Assembly (NCBI RefSeq): GCF_038595005.1
Contig: NZ_CP151997.1
Coordinates: forward strand, 1,922,001-1,986,000
DNA from: Chryseomicrobium sp. FSL W7-1435
GTDB taxonomy: Bacteria; Bacillota; Bacilli; Bacillales_A; Planococcaceae
Direction of reading: 5' to 3'
DNA length: 64,000 nucleotides
Positions 39,684 through 50,329 of this stretch are shown here, piece by piece. How positions within the stretch are numbered: position 1 is the stretch's first letter; each line of letters opens with the position of its first letter. The notes beneath the pieces were generated by a model. The model was not told the DNA's origin, did not search any database, and saw only the letters and a list, made by a program, of their open reading frames with translations. The position numbers were made by a program, and so were the translations under genes.

Positions 39684-40028
39684 TTAGCGAAGTTCTTTAA
39701 TACGAGCTGCTTTACCACGTAGGTTACGTAGGTAGTACAATTTCGCACGACGTACTTTACCACGACGAATAACTTCAAGACGCGCAATCTTTGGTGTGTG
39801 TACAGGGAATGTACGCTCTACGCCAACACCAGAAGAAATTTTGCGAACTGTGAAAGTTTCGCTGATACCGCCGCCACGACGTTTGATGACAACACCTTCG
39901 AATACCTGTAAACGCTCACGAGTACCCTCGACAACTTTAACGTGTACACGTACAGTGTCTCCAGGACGGAACGATGGTAGGTCAGAACGAAGTTGATCTT
40001 TAGTAACCGCTGAAATAATGTTTTGCAT
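39684..40028 (-). CDS. rplS: 50S ribosomal protein L19
   Basis: A 114-residue large-subunit protein. [40 protein letters not shown] and [20 protein letters not shown] are L19 signatures. ATG 40028 with AAGGAGAG upstream is the family start; an in-frame ATG 24 codons earlier lies in the leader. Confidence 0.98.
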   Translation of the reverse strand: MQNIISAVTKDQLRSDLPSFRPGDTVRVHVKVVEGTRERLQVFEGVVIKRRGGGISETFTVRKISSGVGVERTFPVHTPKIARLEVIRRGKVRRAKLYYLRNLRGKAARIKELR

Positions 40029-40115
40029 AATCATTTCTCTCCTTATACGAATGCTCATACACGCATATCCGCTGCAGCGGAACATCCAAAATAGGTGCAA
40101 CTTATAAGAAGCACA
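40029..40115 (-). promoter_or_regulatory. rplS 5' leader (L19 leader-like)
   Basis: Leader of about 87 nt with the palindrome CCGCTGCAGCGG at 40069-40080 followed by the ribosome site. Structured L19 leaders are known in Firmicutes; matching to that family needs a covariance search. Confidence 0.4.
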
Positions 40116-40121
40116 TCAAAC

Positions 40122-40150
40122 ATCATATCATAGACATTGACAAGTTGCAA
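40122..40150 (-). promoter_or_regulatory. Sigma-A-type promoter for rplS
   Basis: Minus strand TTGCAA, 17 bases, TATGAT, in the gap right after trmD. It lets rplS be made independently of trmD. Confidence 0.55.
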
Positions 40151-40156
40151 TACTTG

Positions 40157-40888
40157 TCAGTTCTTTTTCAATGATTCAATATACTCTTTATCTTCTTTGG
40201 ATAACTCTGCAGTTTCAAGCAGGTCTGGTCTACGCTCGAATGTTCTTTTTAAGGACTCTCTGCGTCTCCATTGTTCAATATTGGCATGGTTTCCTGACAG
40301 CAACACATCAGGCACTTTCATCCCTTTAAACTCAGCTGGCCTTGTGTAATGCGGATGTTCTAAAAGCCCTGTCGAGAAGGAATCCTGCTCATGTGAAGCT
40401 TGTTTCCCTAACACGTCTGGCAAAAGACGCACCACGCTGTCCACAACGGTCATAGCTGCAAGTTCTCCACCCGTTAATACAAAATCCCCTATAGAGATCT
40501 CATCGGTCACAAGATGCTCTCGAATGCGTTCATCATAGCCTTCATAATGGCCACAAATGATCATCAAAGCCTCTTCACCTGCTAACTCTTCCGCTTTCTT
40601 TTGAGAGAAGCGTTCTCCTTGAGGACACATCAAGAGAATACGAGGTGGTTTTTGGGTTTCGAGTTTTAAAGCTTCAACAGCCGCAAAGAGTGGTTCTGGT
40701 TTTAAGACCATACCAGCACCACCCCCATAAGGGTAATCATCTACTTGTTTATGTTTTGACTCAGAGTAATCACGGAAATTAATGACTTCTAATTGCGCTC
40801 TGCCAGATTCTTGTGCTTTTTTTAAAATAGAGGAGCCGAACACTCCATCAAACATTTCTGGAAACAAAGACAAGACTTGAATCTTCAT
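40157..40888 (-). CDS. trmD: tRNA (guanine-37-N1)-methyltransferase
   Basis: SPOUT-knot methyltransferase preventing +1 frameshifting, 243 residues. [51 protein letters not shown] and [17 protein letters not shown] are invariant TrmD motifs. Start overlaps the rimM stop by four bases. Confidence 0.98.
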   Translation of the reverse strand: MKIQVLSLFPEMFDGVFGSSILKKAQESGRAQLEVINFRDYSESKHKQVDDYPYGGGAGMVLKPEPLFAAVEALKLETQKPPRILLMCPQGERFSQKKAEELAGEEALMIICGHYEGYDERIREHLVTDEISIGDFVLTGGELAAMTVVDSVVRLLPDVLGKQASHEQDSFSTGLLEHPHYTRPAEFKGMKVPDVLLSGNHANIEQWRRRESLKRTFERRPDLLETAELSKEDKEYIESLKKN

Positions 40889-41403
40889 TCGCTAAGTAAA
40901 CCTTCCATGACCTCAATGACAATTTTCTTTTCACTAGGGTCGACAGATTTAACAACTTGCTCGATGTAAGGAATATAGTGTTTTTTCCCTTTAGTCGGTG
41001 TCACTTCCCATACATCGTTTGCTCCAGTTGGTAAGATTTCGGTTACGCGACCAATTTCTTCACCCGTGGTCGAGAATACATCACAACCAATGATTTCATG
41101 AAAATAAAAAGCATTTTCTTCGAGCTCATTCAAGTCAGTTTTTTCGACTTTCAAGAGATGGTCTCTAAAAGGTTCTACATCATTAATTGTAGGGAACCCC
41201 TCAAACGTAAGCAGATCAAAGTTCTTGTGCGTACGATGATTTGTCACCTTAACTTGTTGGACTAATTGCTCTCCCTTGAAAAGTGCTAGTTTGCTCCCTT
41301 TTTTAAAGCGCTGCTCTGGAAAATCCGTTGAGGACATTACCCGAACTTCTCCACGAATTCCGTGCGTGTTCACAATCTTTCCGACATTTAACCATTCCGT
41401 CAT
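40885..41403 (-). CDS. rimM: 16S rRNA processing protein RimM
   Basis: 30S head maturation factor, 172 residues, with RimM N domain ([18 protein letters not shown]) and C-terminal PRC barrel ([27 protein letters not shown]). ATG 41403 has AAGGAGTG upstream. ylqD, between khpA and rimM in B. subtilis, is missing here. Confidence 0.97.
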   Translation of the reverse strand: MTEWLNVGKIVNTHGIRGEVRVMSSTDFPEQRFKKGSKLALFKGEQLVQQVKVTNHRTHKNFDLLTFEGFPTINDVEPFRDHLLKVEKTDLNELEENAFYFHEIIGCDVFSTTGEEIGRVTEILPTGANDVWEVTPTKGKKHYIPYIEQVVKSVDPSEKKIVIEVMEGLLSE

Positions 41404-41430
41404 GCGAGACACTCCTTTCAACTTGTAAAC

Positions 41431-41465
41431 GAACAAAAAGGAAGAACTTGTGAGTTCTTCCTTTT
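41431..41465 (-). terminator. Terminator-like hairpin between khpA and rimM
   Basis: Minus-strand stem AAAAGGAAGAACT / AGTTCTTCCTTTT with a four-base loop, then T-rich TTGTTCG. Perfect 13-bp pairing two bases after the khpA stop. Confidence 0.78.
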
Positions 41466-41467
41466 GG

Positions 41468-41701
41468 TCAATCTAAAATATCGACAAAAACACGTTTTGA
41501 TTGGTGACTGCTTGCTGCTGAATAGACAATTGTACGAATCGCTTTAGCGACGCGTCCTTGTTTCCCAATTACTTTCCCCATATCTTCTGGATGTACAGAA
41601 AGCTTATAGACAACCCGGTTACCTGAAATCTGTTCATGGACCTCAATAGACTCCGGATGATCAACAAGTGGTGTAACGATCGTTTCAATCAGCCGCTTCA
41701 T
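41468..41701 (-). CDS. khpA: KH-domain RNA-binding protein KhpA (YlqC)
   Basis: A 77-residue single KH domain: [20 protein letters not shown] has the GKQG loop. In other Firmicutes it pairs with KhpB/EloR and affects cell-shape and mRNA; inferred here. Lies between rpsP and rimM. Confidence 0.93.
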   Translation of the reverse strand: MKRLIETIVTPLVDHPESIEVHEQISGNRVVYKLSVHPEDMGKVIGKQGRVAKAIRTIVYSAASSHQSKRVFVDILD

Positions 41702-41715
41702 GCTGTCACCTCCGA

Positions 41716-41991
<276 letters not shown>

Positions 41992-42026
41992 TTAGTGCAC
42001 CTCCGAATAGTTTCACACAAGATAGT

Positions 42027-42055
42027 ATATTACCAAGCTTTTTTTAGTTTGTAAA
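42027..42055 (-). promoter_or_regulatory. Sigma-A-type promoter for rpsP-khpA
   Basis: Minus strand TTTACA, 17 bases, TAATAT, in the 93-bp gap after ffh. Confidence 0.55.
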
Positions 42056-42081
42056 GTGTTTTTTCTTAACACTACTAAAAG

Positions 42082-43437
42082 TTATCGAAATAACCCATCC
42101 ATGCCTGGGAAATTCATCTTTTTCTTGCCCTTTTGTTGCATAGTAGACATTTGTTTCATCATTTTTTTCATATCTTCAAATTGCTTAAGTAGACGGTTTA
42201 CTTCTTGAATAGAAGTTCCTGAACCTTTGGCAATTCGCTTTTTACGACTACCATTAATCGCCTCTGGATGACTCTTCTCGTGAGGCGTCATGGAATAAAT
42301 AATGGCTTCTACACGGTCCATCTGCTTTTCATCTACTTTGGCATTTTCTAGCCCTTTAATCTTACCAGCACCCGGCAACATTTTGAGGATTTCATCGAGC
42401 GGCCCCATCTTTTTCACTTGTTGCAGCTGTTCTATGAAGTCATCAAACGTGAACGATTGCGTGCGGATTTTCTCTTCTAATTCTTTTGCTTTTGTTTCGT
42501 CGACTTCTGTTTGCGCTTTTTCAATCAGTGAAAGAACATCGCCCATTCCTAGAATCCGCGAAGCCATACGATCTGGATGGAACTCTTCAAGAGCATCCAT
42601 TTTTTCACCCATCCCGACAAATTTTATCGGTTTTTGGGTAACTGAACGAATAGATAACGCAGCACCACCACGAGTATCACCATCTAGTTTTGTTAACACG
42701 ACACCCGTAATGCCAATCGCTTCATTGAAGTTAGATGCGACATTGACCGCATCTTGACCTGTCATGGAATCGACTACCAAGAAAATTTCGTCTGGCTCTT
42801 TTAAAGCACGAATTTGTTTCAATTCATCCATGAGCTCAGAATCTACATGAAGGCGACCCGCTGTATCGATGATTACAACGTCATGATGTTCTTGTTTTGC
42901 ATGTTCAATTGCTTGACGTGCAATTTCTACAGGGGAAATCTCAGTGCCTAGTGAAAATACTGGTAAGGAAAGTTGCTTACCAAGTGTCTCTAGCTGTTTG
43001 ATCGCCGCTGGACGGTAAATATCAGCCGCAACCAGAAGTGGCTTTTTATTGTACTTTTTACGCAATACAGAAGCTAACTTCCCACTAGTTGTCGTTTTAC
43101 CGGCACCTTGAAGACCAACCATCATAATGACAGTTGGTGGACGTGTAGAAAAGGCAATTTTGCTTTGTTCTCCGCCCATAAGCTGTGTCAGCTCATCTTT
43201 AACAATCTTAATTACTTGTTGACCAGGTGTAAGACTTTTCATTACATCTTGGCCAATTGCACGTTCTGATACAGTTTTAATAAATTGTTTGACGACTTTT
43301 AAGTTAACGTCTGCTTCTATCAAAGCAAAGCGCACTTCGCGCATCATTTCTTTGACGTCCGCTTCGGAAATCTTCCCTTTTCCTTTAATCTTTTGCATCG
43401 TCACTTGGAGTCGTTCTGCTAAACCTTCGAAAGCCAT
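42082..43437 (-). CDS. ffh: Signal recognition particle protein Ffh
   Basis: SRP54 GTPase, 451 residues. N domain, G domain (MVGLQGAGKTTTSGKLASVL; DTAGRLHVD; LTKLDGDTRGGAALS) and a methionine-rich M domain ending MKKMMKQMSTMQQKGKKK that binds the signal peptide and 6S/4.5S-type RNA. Follows ylxM and ftsY, forming the secretion-targeting cluster. Confidence 0.98.
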   Translation of the reverse strand: MAFEGLAERLQVTMQKIKGKGKISEADVKEMMREVRFALIEADVNLKVVKQFIKTVSERAIGQDVMKSLTPGQQVIKIVKDELTQLMGGEQSKIAFSTRPPTVIMMVGLQGAGKTTTSGKLASVLRKKYNKKPLLVAADIYRPAAIKQLETLGKQLSLPVFSLGTEISPVEIARQAIEHAKQEHHDVVIIDTAGRLHVDSELMDELKQIRALKEPDEIFLVVDSMTGQDAVNVASNFNEAIGITGVVLTKLDGDTRGGAALSIRSVTQKPIKFVGMGEKMDALEEFHPDRMASRILGMGDVLSLIEKAQTEVDETKAKELEEKIRTQSFTFDDFIEQLQQVKKMGPLDEILKMLPGAGKIKGLENAKVDEKQMDRVEAIIYSMTPHEKSHPEAINGSRKKRIAKGSGTSIQEVNRLLKQFEDMKKMMKQMSTMQQKGKKKMNFPGMDGLFR

Positions 43438-43449
43438 TGTGTTCTCCTC

Positions 43450-43779
43450 CTATTCGACGCCTTTTAATTGTTCAATTAAATCAATCGATTGAGTCTTGGG
43501 TTGCTCAGTTTGAATAGCTTGCTCGAGTTGCTCGATCAGCTGTTGACGCTGGGCAAATTTTTCGAAGAGATTCAATTTTGTTTCATATTCTTCAAGCATC
43601 ATTTCAGTTCGGCGAATATTGTCGTAGACGGCTTGCCGCGAAATTTCATATTCTTCGGCAATTTCTCCAAGGGAGAGGTCATCTAAATAGTAAAGTTCCA
43701 TATATGAGCGCTGTTTATCGGTTAAAAGTGATTGATAAAAGTCAAAAAGGAAGTTGATACGTGTCGTTTTTTCAATCAT
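43450..43779 (-). CDS. ylxM: YlxM/p13-like SRP-associated helix-turn-helix protein
   Basis: A 109-residue protein with a sigma-70 region 4-like helix-turn-helix: [20 protein letters not shown] and [20 protein letters not shown]. YlxM proteins lie next to ffh across Firmicutes and affect SRP; the exact role is not settled. Twelve bases from ffh. Confidence 0.92.
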   Translation of the reverse strand: MIEKTTRINFLFDFYQSLLTDKQRSYMELYYLDDLSLGEIAEEYEISRQAVYDNIRRTEMMLEEYETKLNLFEKFAQRQQLIEQLEQAIQTEQPKTQSIDLIEQLKGVE

Positions 43780-43845
43780 CTTCTCGCTCCTTCAGTTAGT
43801 GCACAAAACTAGTGTAGTGGCTACATAATTTAGTGTCAAGTATTT

Positions 43846-44874
43846 TTACTTGTCTTCATATTGGGAAGACGTTTCTTCTAGCTCTAATCCATCCGCAAAA
43901 AGACCATAGACATATTTATCAGCATCAAACGGTTGCAAGTCATCGATTTTTTCACCAAGCCCTACAAACTTTACTGGAATACCAAGTTTGTTGCGGATGG
44001 CTAACACAATACCACCTTTGGCAGTGCCATCAAGTTTAGTTAAGACAATTCCTGAAACGTCTGTCACTTCCTTGAATGTTTGCGCTTGAATCAAAGCGTT
44101 TTGTCCTGTCGTTGCATCCAGAGCTAATAATACCTCGTGTGGCGCTTCTGGAATTTCACGAGAGATGACCCGATGAATTTTCTCAAGTTCATTCATAAGA
44201 TTGACTTTGTTCTGCAATCGACCAGCGGTGTCACAAATTAACACGTCAACCCCTCTGCTCTTCGCTGCACGAACTGCGTCATACATTACGGCAGCCGGAT
44301 CTGAGCCTTCTGCTTGTTTAACGACTTCAACACCTACACGGTTGCCCCACTCTTGTAATTGGTCGATAGCTCCGGCACGGAAAGTATCCCCAGCGGCTAA
44401 CATGACAGTTTTCCCCTGTTGCTTATAGCGGTGAGCAAGCTTACCAATCGTCGTTGTCTTCCCTACACCATTTACTCCAACAACTAAGATAATGCCTAAA
44501 CCGGTTTCTGGTAGTGTGACTTCAGAAAGTTCCTGTTCACCATTTTCATAAATCTCAACAAGTTTTTCAGCAATAACAGATTGAATTCCCGCGGTTTCTT
44601 TGATGTTCTTACGTTTCACTTCAAAGCGCAGTTTGTCCATCAGTTCCATTACCGTTTCAAAACCGACGTCTGCTTGCAGCAGCAATTCTTCTAGCTCTTC
44701 AAAAAAATCTTCATCCACTTTGCGGTACTGAGCAACGAGGTCATTTACTTTGGATGTAAACTGATCACGTGTTTTTGTGAGTCCACCTTTAAATTTATCA
44801 GTGATGCTTTGTTTTTCTACTTGTTCTTCAGGTGTCCCTGACATTTTTTCTTTTAATTTCTTGAAAAAGCTCAT
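43846..44874 (-). CDS. ftsY: Signal recognition particle receptor FtsY
   Basis: SRP receptor GTPase, 342 residues. It has a short N domain after a charged start and the G domain with VVGVNGVGKTTTIGKLAHRY, AAGDTFRAGAIDQLQEWG, CDTAGRLQNK and LTKLDGTAKGGIVLA. The acidic A domain of proteobacterial FtsY is absent, as usual in Bacillales. Between smc and ylxM. Confidence 0.97.
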   Translation of the reverse strand: MSFFKKLKEKMSGTPEEQVEKQSITDKFKGGLTKTRDQFTSKVNDLVAQYRKVDEDFFEELEELLLQADVGFETVMELMDKLRFEVKRKNIKETAGIQSVIAEKLVEIYENGEQELSEVTLPETGLGIILVVGVNGVGKTTTIGKLAHRYKQQGKTVMLAAGDTFRAGAIDQLQEWGNRVGVEVVKQAEGSDPAAVMYDAVRAAKSRGVDVLICDTAGRLQNKVNLMNELEKIHRVISREIPEAPHEVLLALDATTGQNALIQAQTFKEVTDVSGIVLTKLDGTAKGGIVLAIRNKLGIPVKFVGLGEKIDDLQPFDADKYVYGLFADGLELEETSSQYEDK

Positions 44875-44889
44875 TACTTCTCAGTCCTT

Positions 44890-47800
44890 TTATACGTATT
44901 CTTCAAGCTTCACAGAGACGAGTTTTGACACACCTGATTCTTGCATCGTCACTCCGTACAATACATCTGCACCTTCCATCGTACCTTTTCGATGGGTGAT
45001 GACGATGAATTGTGTGTCTTCTGAGAACTGGCGCAAATAGTCACTATAGCGCACCACGTTGGCCTCATCTAAAGCGGCTTCTACTTCGTCCAATATACAA
45101 AATGGTACAGGTCTTGTTTGTAAAATAGCAAACAATAAGGCGATAGCTGTCAGTGCTCGTTCACCACCCGAAAGTAGAGAAAGGTTTTGCAATTTTTTCC
45201 CAGGTGGTTGAGCGACGATATCAATTCCTGTCTCTAACATATTGCCTGGGTCGGTGACGACAAGATCGGCTTGCCCTCCACCAAATAATTTACGAAAAAC
45301 ACTGCGGAAATGTTTCTGAATTTCATAAAAAGTAGTGGAGAACCTTTCTGTCATCTCTTCATCCATTTCTGCAATGGCTTCATGAAGCGTTTCTTTTGCT
45401 TGCAGTAAATCCGTACGCTGCTCGGTTAAAAATAAATAGCGTTCATTTACTTGTTCAAATTCATCGATTGCCGATAGATTGATTGGACCTAATTCTTCAA
45501 TTGATTTTTTTAACAAGCGAATTTTTGACCGCTCTCTTTCACTATCTTCCGGTAAAGTGTAATTCGCTAATGCAAACGAGTAGTCCATTTCGTAGACATC
45601 AGATAACACTTCATAATACTGAGTTAAGTTTTTTTCCAGTTGCTCTTTTTGCACGAGTAGTTTTTCATACGAAATCGATACATTACGCAAGCGAGCAGCC
45701 GCATCTTCTTCTTGCAATTCTGTGGAGCGGATTTGTTGATTACAAGCTGCACGCAACTCGCGTTGTTCTCGAATTTTTTCCGTCAAGCTTACTTTTTGAT
45801 CAGCTAATTGTTGAATCTCAGACGCAAGTTCATCTGCAGTCTGGTTATCATGTCCAGTTTGATACCAAGACAATTCATCTTCCCAAGCTTGAATTTGCGT
45901 TGATGCTTTAGCGGAAGATTCCGTTAAAGCGGCTACATCTCGGTCAACTTGTTGCTGCCTTTCAGAAGCAACAGCTAGCTCTGTCAATAACTCACCTAAC
46001 TGATTTTGAATCGCATCTTTTTGTTCGACTGATTTAGTTTTCAACTCGGTCAATGAGTGAATTTCTTGTTGGATAAATGAGGATTTTTCTTTCAACTGCG
46101 CAAGCAGCTTCTCAATCTCTAGTAAGCGTTTAGTCGCTTGCTCACGATCATCCCCATGTTCTTGTTGTTGGAGATGGAAATCATCGAATTTATCTTGCCA
46201 TTTCTCTACCAATGTTGTTGCAGAAGCTAGCTCTGCATAAATCGTTTGCTGCTCGAGACGTAAGTTCTCTCCAGTTTCACGCAGAGATTCCAACTTCAGT
46301 TGATGAGCAGCAGTCTCCTCTTTAGCAGTTGATACAGACTTCTCTGCTCTTGCAAGATCATTCTCTAATTTCGCAACAAGTTGGGAATAGTTTTCAAGGT
46401 CTGCTTTTCGCGTAAATACCGAGCTTTGCTTCTTAGTAGCTCCACCCGTCAATGAACCACCTGGGTGCACCACATCGCCTTCTAGTGTCACAATGCGATA
46501 GCTATTGTTGATTAACTTGGCTAACTCGGTCGCTCCGTTCAAATCTTTCGCAACGAGAATAGTTCCTAAGAGATTGTCGCGTATAGCGGCGTACTCAGGT
46601 TCACAGGAAACTAGCGTATTGGCAGTAGCAATAAATGCGGGATGTTCCGCAATTTTTTGTAATTGAAAAGACTGCACATGACGCTCTTTAATGACGTCCA
46701 TTGGTAGAAAAGTGGCACGTCCCAATCGATTTTGTTTAAGGAAAGAGATAGCTCGTTGAGCCGTTCGTGTATTTTCCATCACCACATGTTGCGCTTGTCC
46801 ACCAATAGCGGTATCAATAGCCGTTACATAGGAAGGGGGAATGATTAAAATTTCTGCAACTGCTCCTCGTATACCTTCAAGTTGTTGCTGATCACGTTGT
46901 TTGAGCAATTCTTTAACCCCATAAAAATACCCACTAAATTCGACTTCAAGTTCTGCCAGTGAATCGCGTTTTGCTCGAAGCTGATGGAGTTGTTGATAGC
47001 CTTCAAACAATAGTTGGCGCTTTTTCTCAAACGCCTCAGTATGAGAGTTAAAAATCGTTTGCTGCTGTTTGTAGTGTTGAAGTGTTTTTTCCACGTCAGT
47101 ATCGACTGTGTGCTTTTTAGCAGTAGCTTCCTGATGAGTTGCCCGTGCAAGCTTCAGTTGCTGTTCTATTTCAGAGACTTCGTCTGTAAAACGCTTTAGA
47201 TGGAGTTGTTGCTTTTCCGATTGTTGATGTAACAGACGTTGTTCATTTTTCAACCCAGCCTCTTCATTCAATAGTTCAATGTAGTCAGATTTCAGACTAT
47301 CTAGCTGATTGTCGAGATCTGCTGCCGAGGTATGTACAAATTGCTCAAGCTTGCTGCGCTTAGCTTTTAATTCTTTCATTTGATTCGTTTGTTTCTGTTT
47401 TTGTTCATTCATTCGTTGCAGTTTGTCAGAAAGTTGGAGCGCCTCTTGTTTTGCCACTTCTAAAGATGCTTGCAATTTACCAACTTGCTGCGCGCGATTA
47501 TTTTGCTTTTCCTCGAGTACAAGTTTTCTTCCTTCTTGTCGTTCAAGTTTAGAGGAGACAGCGACCGCTTCGTCTTGCAAATCGTCAACTTGTTGCTCAA
47601 GTATAGCCAATTGCTTTCTCGATGCATGTAACTTTTCACTGTATTGCTCTCGTTCTAAACGAGTACTTTCACTCACACTTGAAGCCTCTTCGATAGCTGT
47701 TACCAATTTATCTTTAGATTGTTCTGCTTCATGGATATCGTGCAACGTCAGGCCGATTTCACGCGTTTTCAGTTCCGCAGCAAATTCCAAATAATCTTTT

Positions 47801-48435
47801 GCTACAGATGCTTGAATTTGCAATGGCTCAATTCTGGATTCTAGCTCATGTAAAATGTCCAGAACTCTGTTCAAGTTATCATCCGTCTCGAGCAATTTAA
47901 ACTCTGCTTTTTTCTTACGTTGTTTATATTTTAGTACACCAGCAGTTTCCTCAAAAATGGCGCGACGATCCTCAGCTTTACTGTTCAGTATCTCGTCCAC
48001 TTTACCTTGAGAAATAATGGAGAACGCTTCTTTGCCAAGTCCAGAATCCATAAATAATTCTGTTATATCTTTTAATCGACACGTTTGCCGATTCAATAAA
48101 TATTCGGAATCTCCCGAACGGTAAACTCTGCGAGTCACACTAACTTCTTCATAGTCTGTTTGCAGGGCATGAGAGTTGTTGTCGAGAACTAACGTCACCT
48201 CTGCAAAGTTCAATGGCTTACGGGAATCACTGCCGGCAAAAATCACATCTTCCATCTTGGTACCGCGCAGTGATTTGGCTGATTGTTCGCCAAGTACCCA
48301 ACGAATTGCATCCGTTATATTACTTTTCCCACTACCATTTGGTCCTACAACCGCTGTAACTCCAGGCACGAAGTCTACAGCGATTCGTTCAGCAAATGAT
48401 TTGAAGCCTACAATTTCAAGCCTCTTTAAAAACAT
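44890..48435 (-). CDS. smc: Chromosome segregation protein SMC
   Basis: Condensin ATPase, 1181 residues. Walker A VVGPNGSGKSNITDAIRWVL (about 30-49), long coiled coils at roughly 170-500 and 680-1010, hinge around 510-670 (GAVAEILIIPPSYVTAIDTA; VVHPGGSLTGGA), and the C-terminal signature LLSGGERALTAIALLFAI with Walker B CILDEVEAALDE. Follows rnc by two bases and precedes ftsY as in B. subtilis. Confidence 0.98.
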   Translation of the reverse strand: MFLKRLEIVGFKSFAERIAVDFVPGVTAVVGPNGSGKSNITDAIRWVLGEQSAKSLRGTKMEDVIFAGSDSRKPLNFAEVTLVLDNNSHALQTDYEEVSVTRRVYRSGDSEYLLNRQTCRLKDITELFMDSGLGKEAFSIISQGKVDEILNSKAEDRRAIFEETAGVLKYKQRKKKAEFKLLETDDNLNRVLDILHELESRIEPLQIQASVAKDYLEFAAELKTREIGLTLHDIHEAEQSKDKLVTAIEEASSVSESTRLEREQYSEKLHASRKQLAILEQQVDDLQDEAVAVSSKLERQEGRKLVLEEKQNNRAQQVGKLQASLEVAKQEALQLSDKLQRMNEQKQKQTNQMKELKAKRSKLEQFVHTSAADLDNQLDSLKSDYIELLNEEAGLKNEQRLLHQQSEKQQLHLKRFTDEVSEIEQQLKLARATHQEATAKKHTVDTDVEKTLQHYKQQQTIFNSHTEAFEKKRQLLFEGYQQLHQLRAKRDSLAELEVEFSGYFYGVKELLKQRDQQQLEGIRGAVAEILIIPPSYVTAIDTAIGGQAQHVVMENTRTAQRAISFLKQNRLGRATFLPMDVIKERHVQSFQLQKIAEHPAFIATANTLVSCEPEYAAIRDNLLGTILVAKDLNGATELAKLINNSYRIVTLEGDVVHPGGSLTGGATKKQSSVFTRKADLENYSQLVAKLENDLARAEKSVSTAKEETAAHQLKLESLRETGENLRLEQQTIYAELASATTLVEKWQDKFDDFHLQQQEHGDDREQATKRLLEIEKLLAQLKEKSSFIQQEIHSLTELKTKSVEQKDAIQNQLGELLTELAVASERQQQVDRDVAALTESSAKASTQIQAWEDELSWYQTGHDNQTADELASEIQQLADQKVSLTEKIREQRELRAACNQQIRSTELQEEDAAARLRNVSISYEKLLVQKEQLEKNLTQYYEVLSDVYEMDYSFALANYTLPEDSERERSKIRLLKKSIEELGPINLSAIDEFEQVNERYLFLTEQRTDLLQAKETLHEAIAEMDEEMTERFSTTFYEIQKHFRSVFRKLFGGGQADLVVTDPGNMLETGIDIVAQPPGKKLQNLSLLSGGERALTAIALLFAILQTRPVPFCILDEVEAALDEANVVRYSDYLRQFSEDTQFIVITHRKGTMEGADVLYGVTMQESGVSKLVSVKLEEYV

Positions 48436-48437
48436 AG

Positions 48438-49172
48438 TTAGTCCTCCGTCTTCAATTTCTCAATGGCTAATTGTGCAGCCTGTTGCTCTGCTTCCTTTTT
48501 AGAGCGTCCACTGCCTTCTCCAAGAGCTGTTTGGTCTAGAGAGACTTGCGAAATAAAGATCCGATTGTGTGCTGGGCCGGTCTCTTCAATAATTTCATAT
48601 TTCAATTGTCCTGCATTGTCTTGTTGAATTAATTCTTGCAACTGACTCTTGTAATCAGAGACTTTTGAAAAAGCCCCTACCTCTACTTTCGGGAACATCA
48701 CTTGCTCTAACAACTCGATCACTTTTGTTAAGCCTTGATCAAGGTATAAAGCTCCAACAAGCGCTTCAAAAACATCTGCAAGAAGCGCAGGTCGTTGACG
48801 TCCACCCGTATTTTCTTCTCCTTTTCCAAGAAGAATAAATGAGCCAAGATCTAGCTCATTCGCCAAATGAACAAGGGACGGTTCACAGACAATCGATGCA
48901 CGAAGTTTCGTCAACTCTCCCTCAGTCATTTTCGGGTAACGGTGGAACAAATACTGGGATACAGCCAGTTCAAGTACCGCGTCTCCTAAAAACTCCAATC
49001 GTTCATTGTCGATAAAAGATTTGCGTCGGTGTTCATTTACATAGGAAGAATGGGTGAATGCTTCAAAAAGCAAGCTTTCATTTGAAAACACAAGATGCGA
49101 TTCGCGCTGAAAATCAGCAATCTTTGACTTTGCCTCTTGGCTATATAGCGGTTTTTTCTTTTGTTCTTTCAT
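48438..49172 (-). CDS. rnc: Ribonuclease III
   Basis: Double-strand-specific endoribonuclease, 244 residues. The nuclease domain has [20 protein letters not shown] and [18 protein letters not shown]; a C-terminal dsRNA-binding domain has [12 protein letters not shown] and [21 protein letters not shown] ribosome site upstream. Confidence 0.98.
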   Translation of the reverse strand: MKEQKKKPLYSQEAKSKIADFQRESHLVFSNESLLFEAFTHSSYVNEHRRKSFIDNERLEFLGDAVLELAVSQYLFHRYPKMTEGELTKLRASIVCEPSLVHLANELDLGSFILLGKGEENTGGRQRPALLADVFEALVGALYLDQGLTKVIELLEQVMFPKVEVGAFSKVSDYKSQLQELIQQDNAGQLKYEIIEETGPAHNRIFISQVSLDQTALGEGSGRSKKEAEQQAAQLAIEKLKTED

Positions 49173-49251
49173 CTACCTCAGCCTTTCTGTATATACAGGT
49201 CTATCCCTACTAGTTTACTGCTTATTGCAAGGATTGCATAGTCTTGGCACA

Positions 49252-49283
49252 AAAAGAAAACCAGAGAGTTTGCACCCTCTGGT
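49252..49283 (-). terminator. Intrinsic terminator after acpP
   Basis: Minus-strand stem ACCAGAG / CTCTGGT with a ten-base loop, then TTTCTTTTTG. It ends the fapR-plsX-fabD-fabG-acpP unit. Confidence 0.78.
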
Positions 49284-49293
49284 AGTTGTTTTA

Positions 49294-49533
49294 TTAGTTG
49301 CCTAATTTGCCTTCGATGTAAGTTACTGCAGAACCTACAGTTGAGATATTTTCAGCTTCCTCATCGGAGATTTCCATGTCGAACTCATCTTCAAGTTCCA
49401 TAACAAGTTCCACAACATCTAATGAGTCAGCGCCTAAATCTTCACGGAAAGAAGCTTCCATTTTCACTTCTGATTCATCTACACCTAAACGGTCTACGAT
49501 GACTTTCGTTACGCGTTCTACTACTGTTGACAT
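49294..49533 (-). CDS. acpP: Acyl carrier protein
   Basis: A 79-residue carrier with phosphopantetheine attachment Ser37 in [18 protein letters not shown]. Acidic, four-helix pattern. Start has GGGAGGTGA upstream. Last gene of the fatty-acid cluster. Confidence 0.98.
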   Translation of the reverse strand: MSTVVERVTKVIVDRLGVDESEVKMEASFREDLGADSLDVVELVMELEDEFDMEISDEEAENISTVGSAVTYIEGKLGN

Positions 49534-49585
49534 TTCATGTCACCTCCCCTCATTAGTATACGCAACTATCGAGCATTTGCCTAGA

Positions 49586-50329
49586 TTACATGTACATTCC
49601 ACCGTTAACATGAAGTGTTTGACCGGTAATATAGGTTGCTTCATCTGACGCTAAGAACGCAACTGCTGCTGCGATATCCTTAGACGTCCCAAAATGACCA
49701 AGTGGGATCTGTGACAGCATCGCCGTTTTAATCTCTTCAGGTAATTGATCTGTCATTTCCGTCTCAATAAATCCTGGAGCTATTGCATTAACCGTAATAT
49801 TACGTGAGGCTAGTTCAAGCGCAACAGATTTTGTCATACCTACTACACCCGCTTTGGCCGCCACATAATTTGTTTGACCAGGATTTCCAGAAGCACCTAC
49901 TATGGATGAGATATTAATGATTCGTCCTTTGCGCTGCTTTATCATTTGACGTGACACTGCTTTCGTTGTCAAGAATACACCTTTTAAATTCGTATCAATG
50001 ACATCGTCCCATTCACTATCTTTCATTCGCATTAAAAGATTGTCCCGAGTGATTCCTGCGTTGTTTACTAAAATGTCGATAGACCCGTACTCATCAAGAG
50101 CTGCTTTCATCAAGGCCGTTACCTCTTCACCATTTGAAACTGATGCTTGAACAGCTATCGCTTTACCACCAGCTGCAACAATCTCAGCTACAACGGCTTC
50201 CGCTTTTTCCTGACTGCCACTGTAATTGACGACAACCTGAGCACCTCTAGCCGCCAAATCTTTTGCAATTTCACTACCGATGCCTCGTGATGCACCTGTT
50301 ACAACTGCTGTTTTTCCCTGTAAGGTCAT
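49586..50329 (-). CDS. fabG: 3-oxoacyl-[acyl-carrier-protein] reductase
   Basis: NADPH-dependent elongation-cycle reductase, 247 residues, short-chain dehydrogenase fold: [32 protein letters not shown], the catalytic INISSIVG...YVAAKAG and the [10 protein letters not shown] lid. Start overlaps the fabD stop by four bases. Confidence 0.97.
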   Translation of the reverse strand: MTLQGKTAVVTGASRGIGSEIAKDLAARGAQVVVNYSGSQEKAEAVVAEIVAAGGKAIAVQASVSNGEEVTALMKAALDEYGSIDILVNNAGITRDNLLMRMKDSEWDDVIDTNLKGVFLTTKAVSRQMIKQRKGRIINISSIVGASGNPGQTNYVAAKAGVVGMTKSVALELASRNITVNAIAPGFIETEMTDQLPEEIKTAMLSQIPLGHFGTSKDIAAAVAFLASDEATYITGQTLHVNGGMYM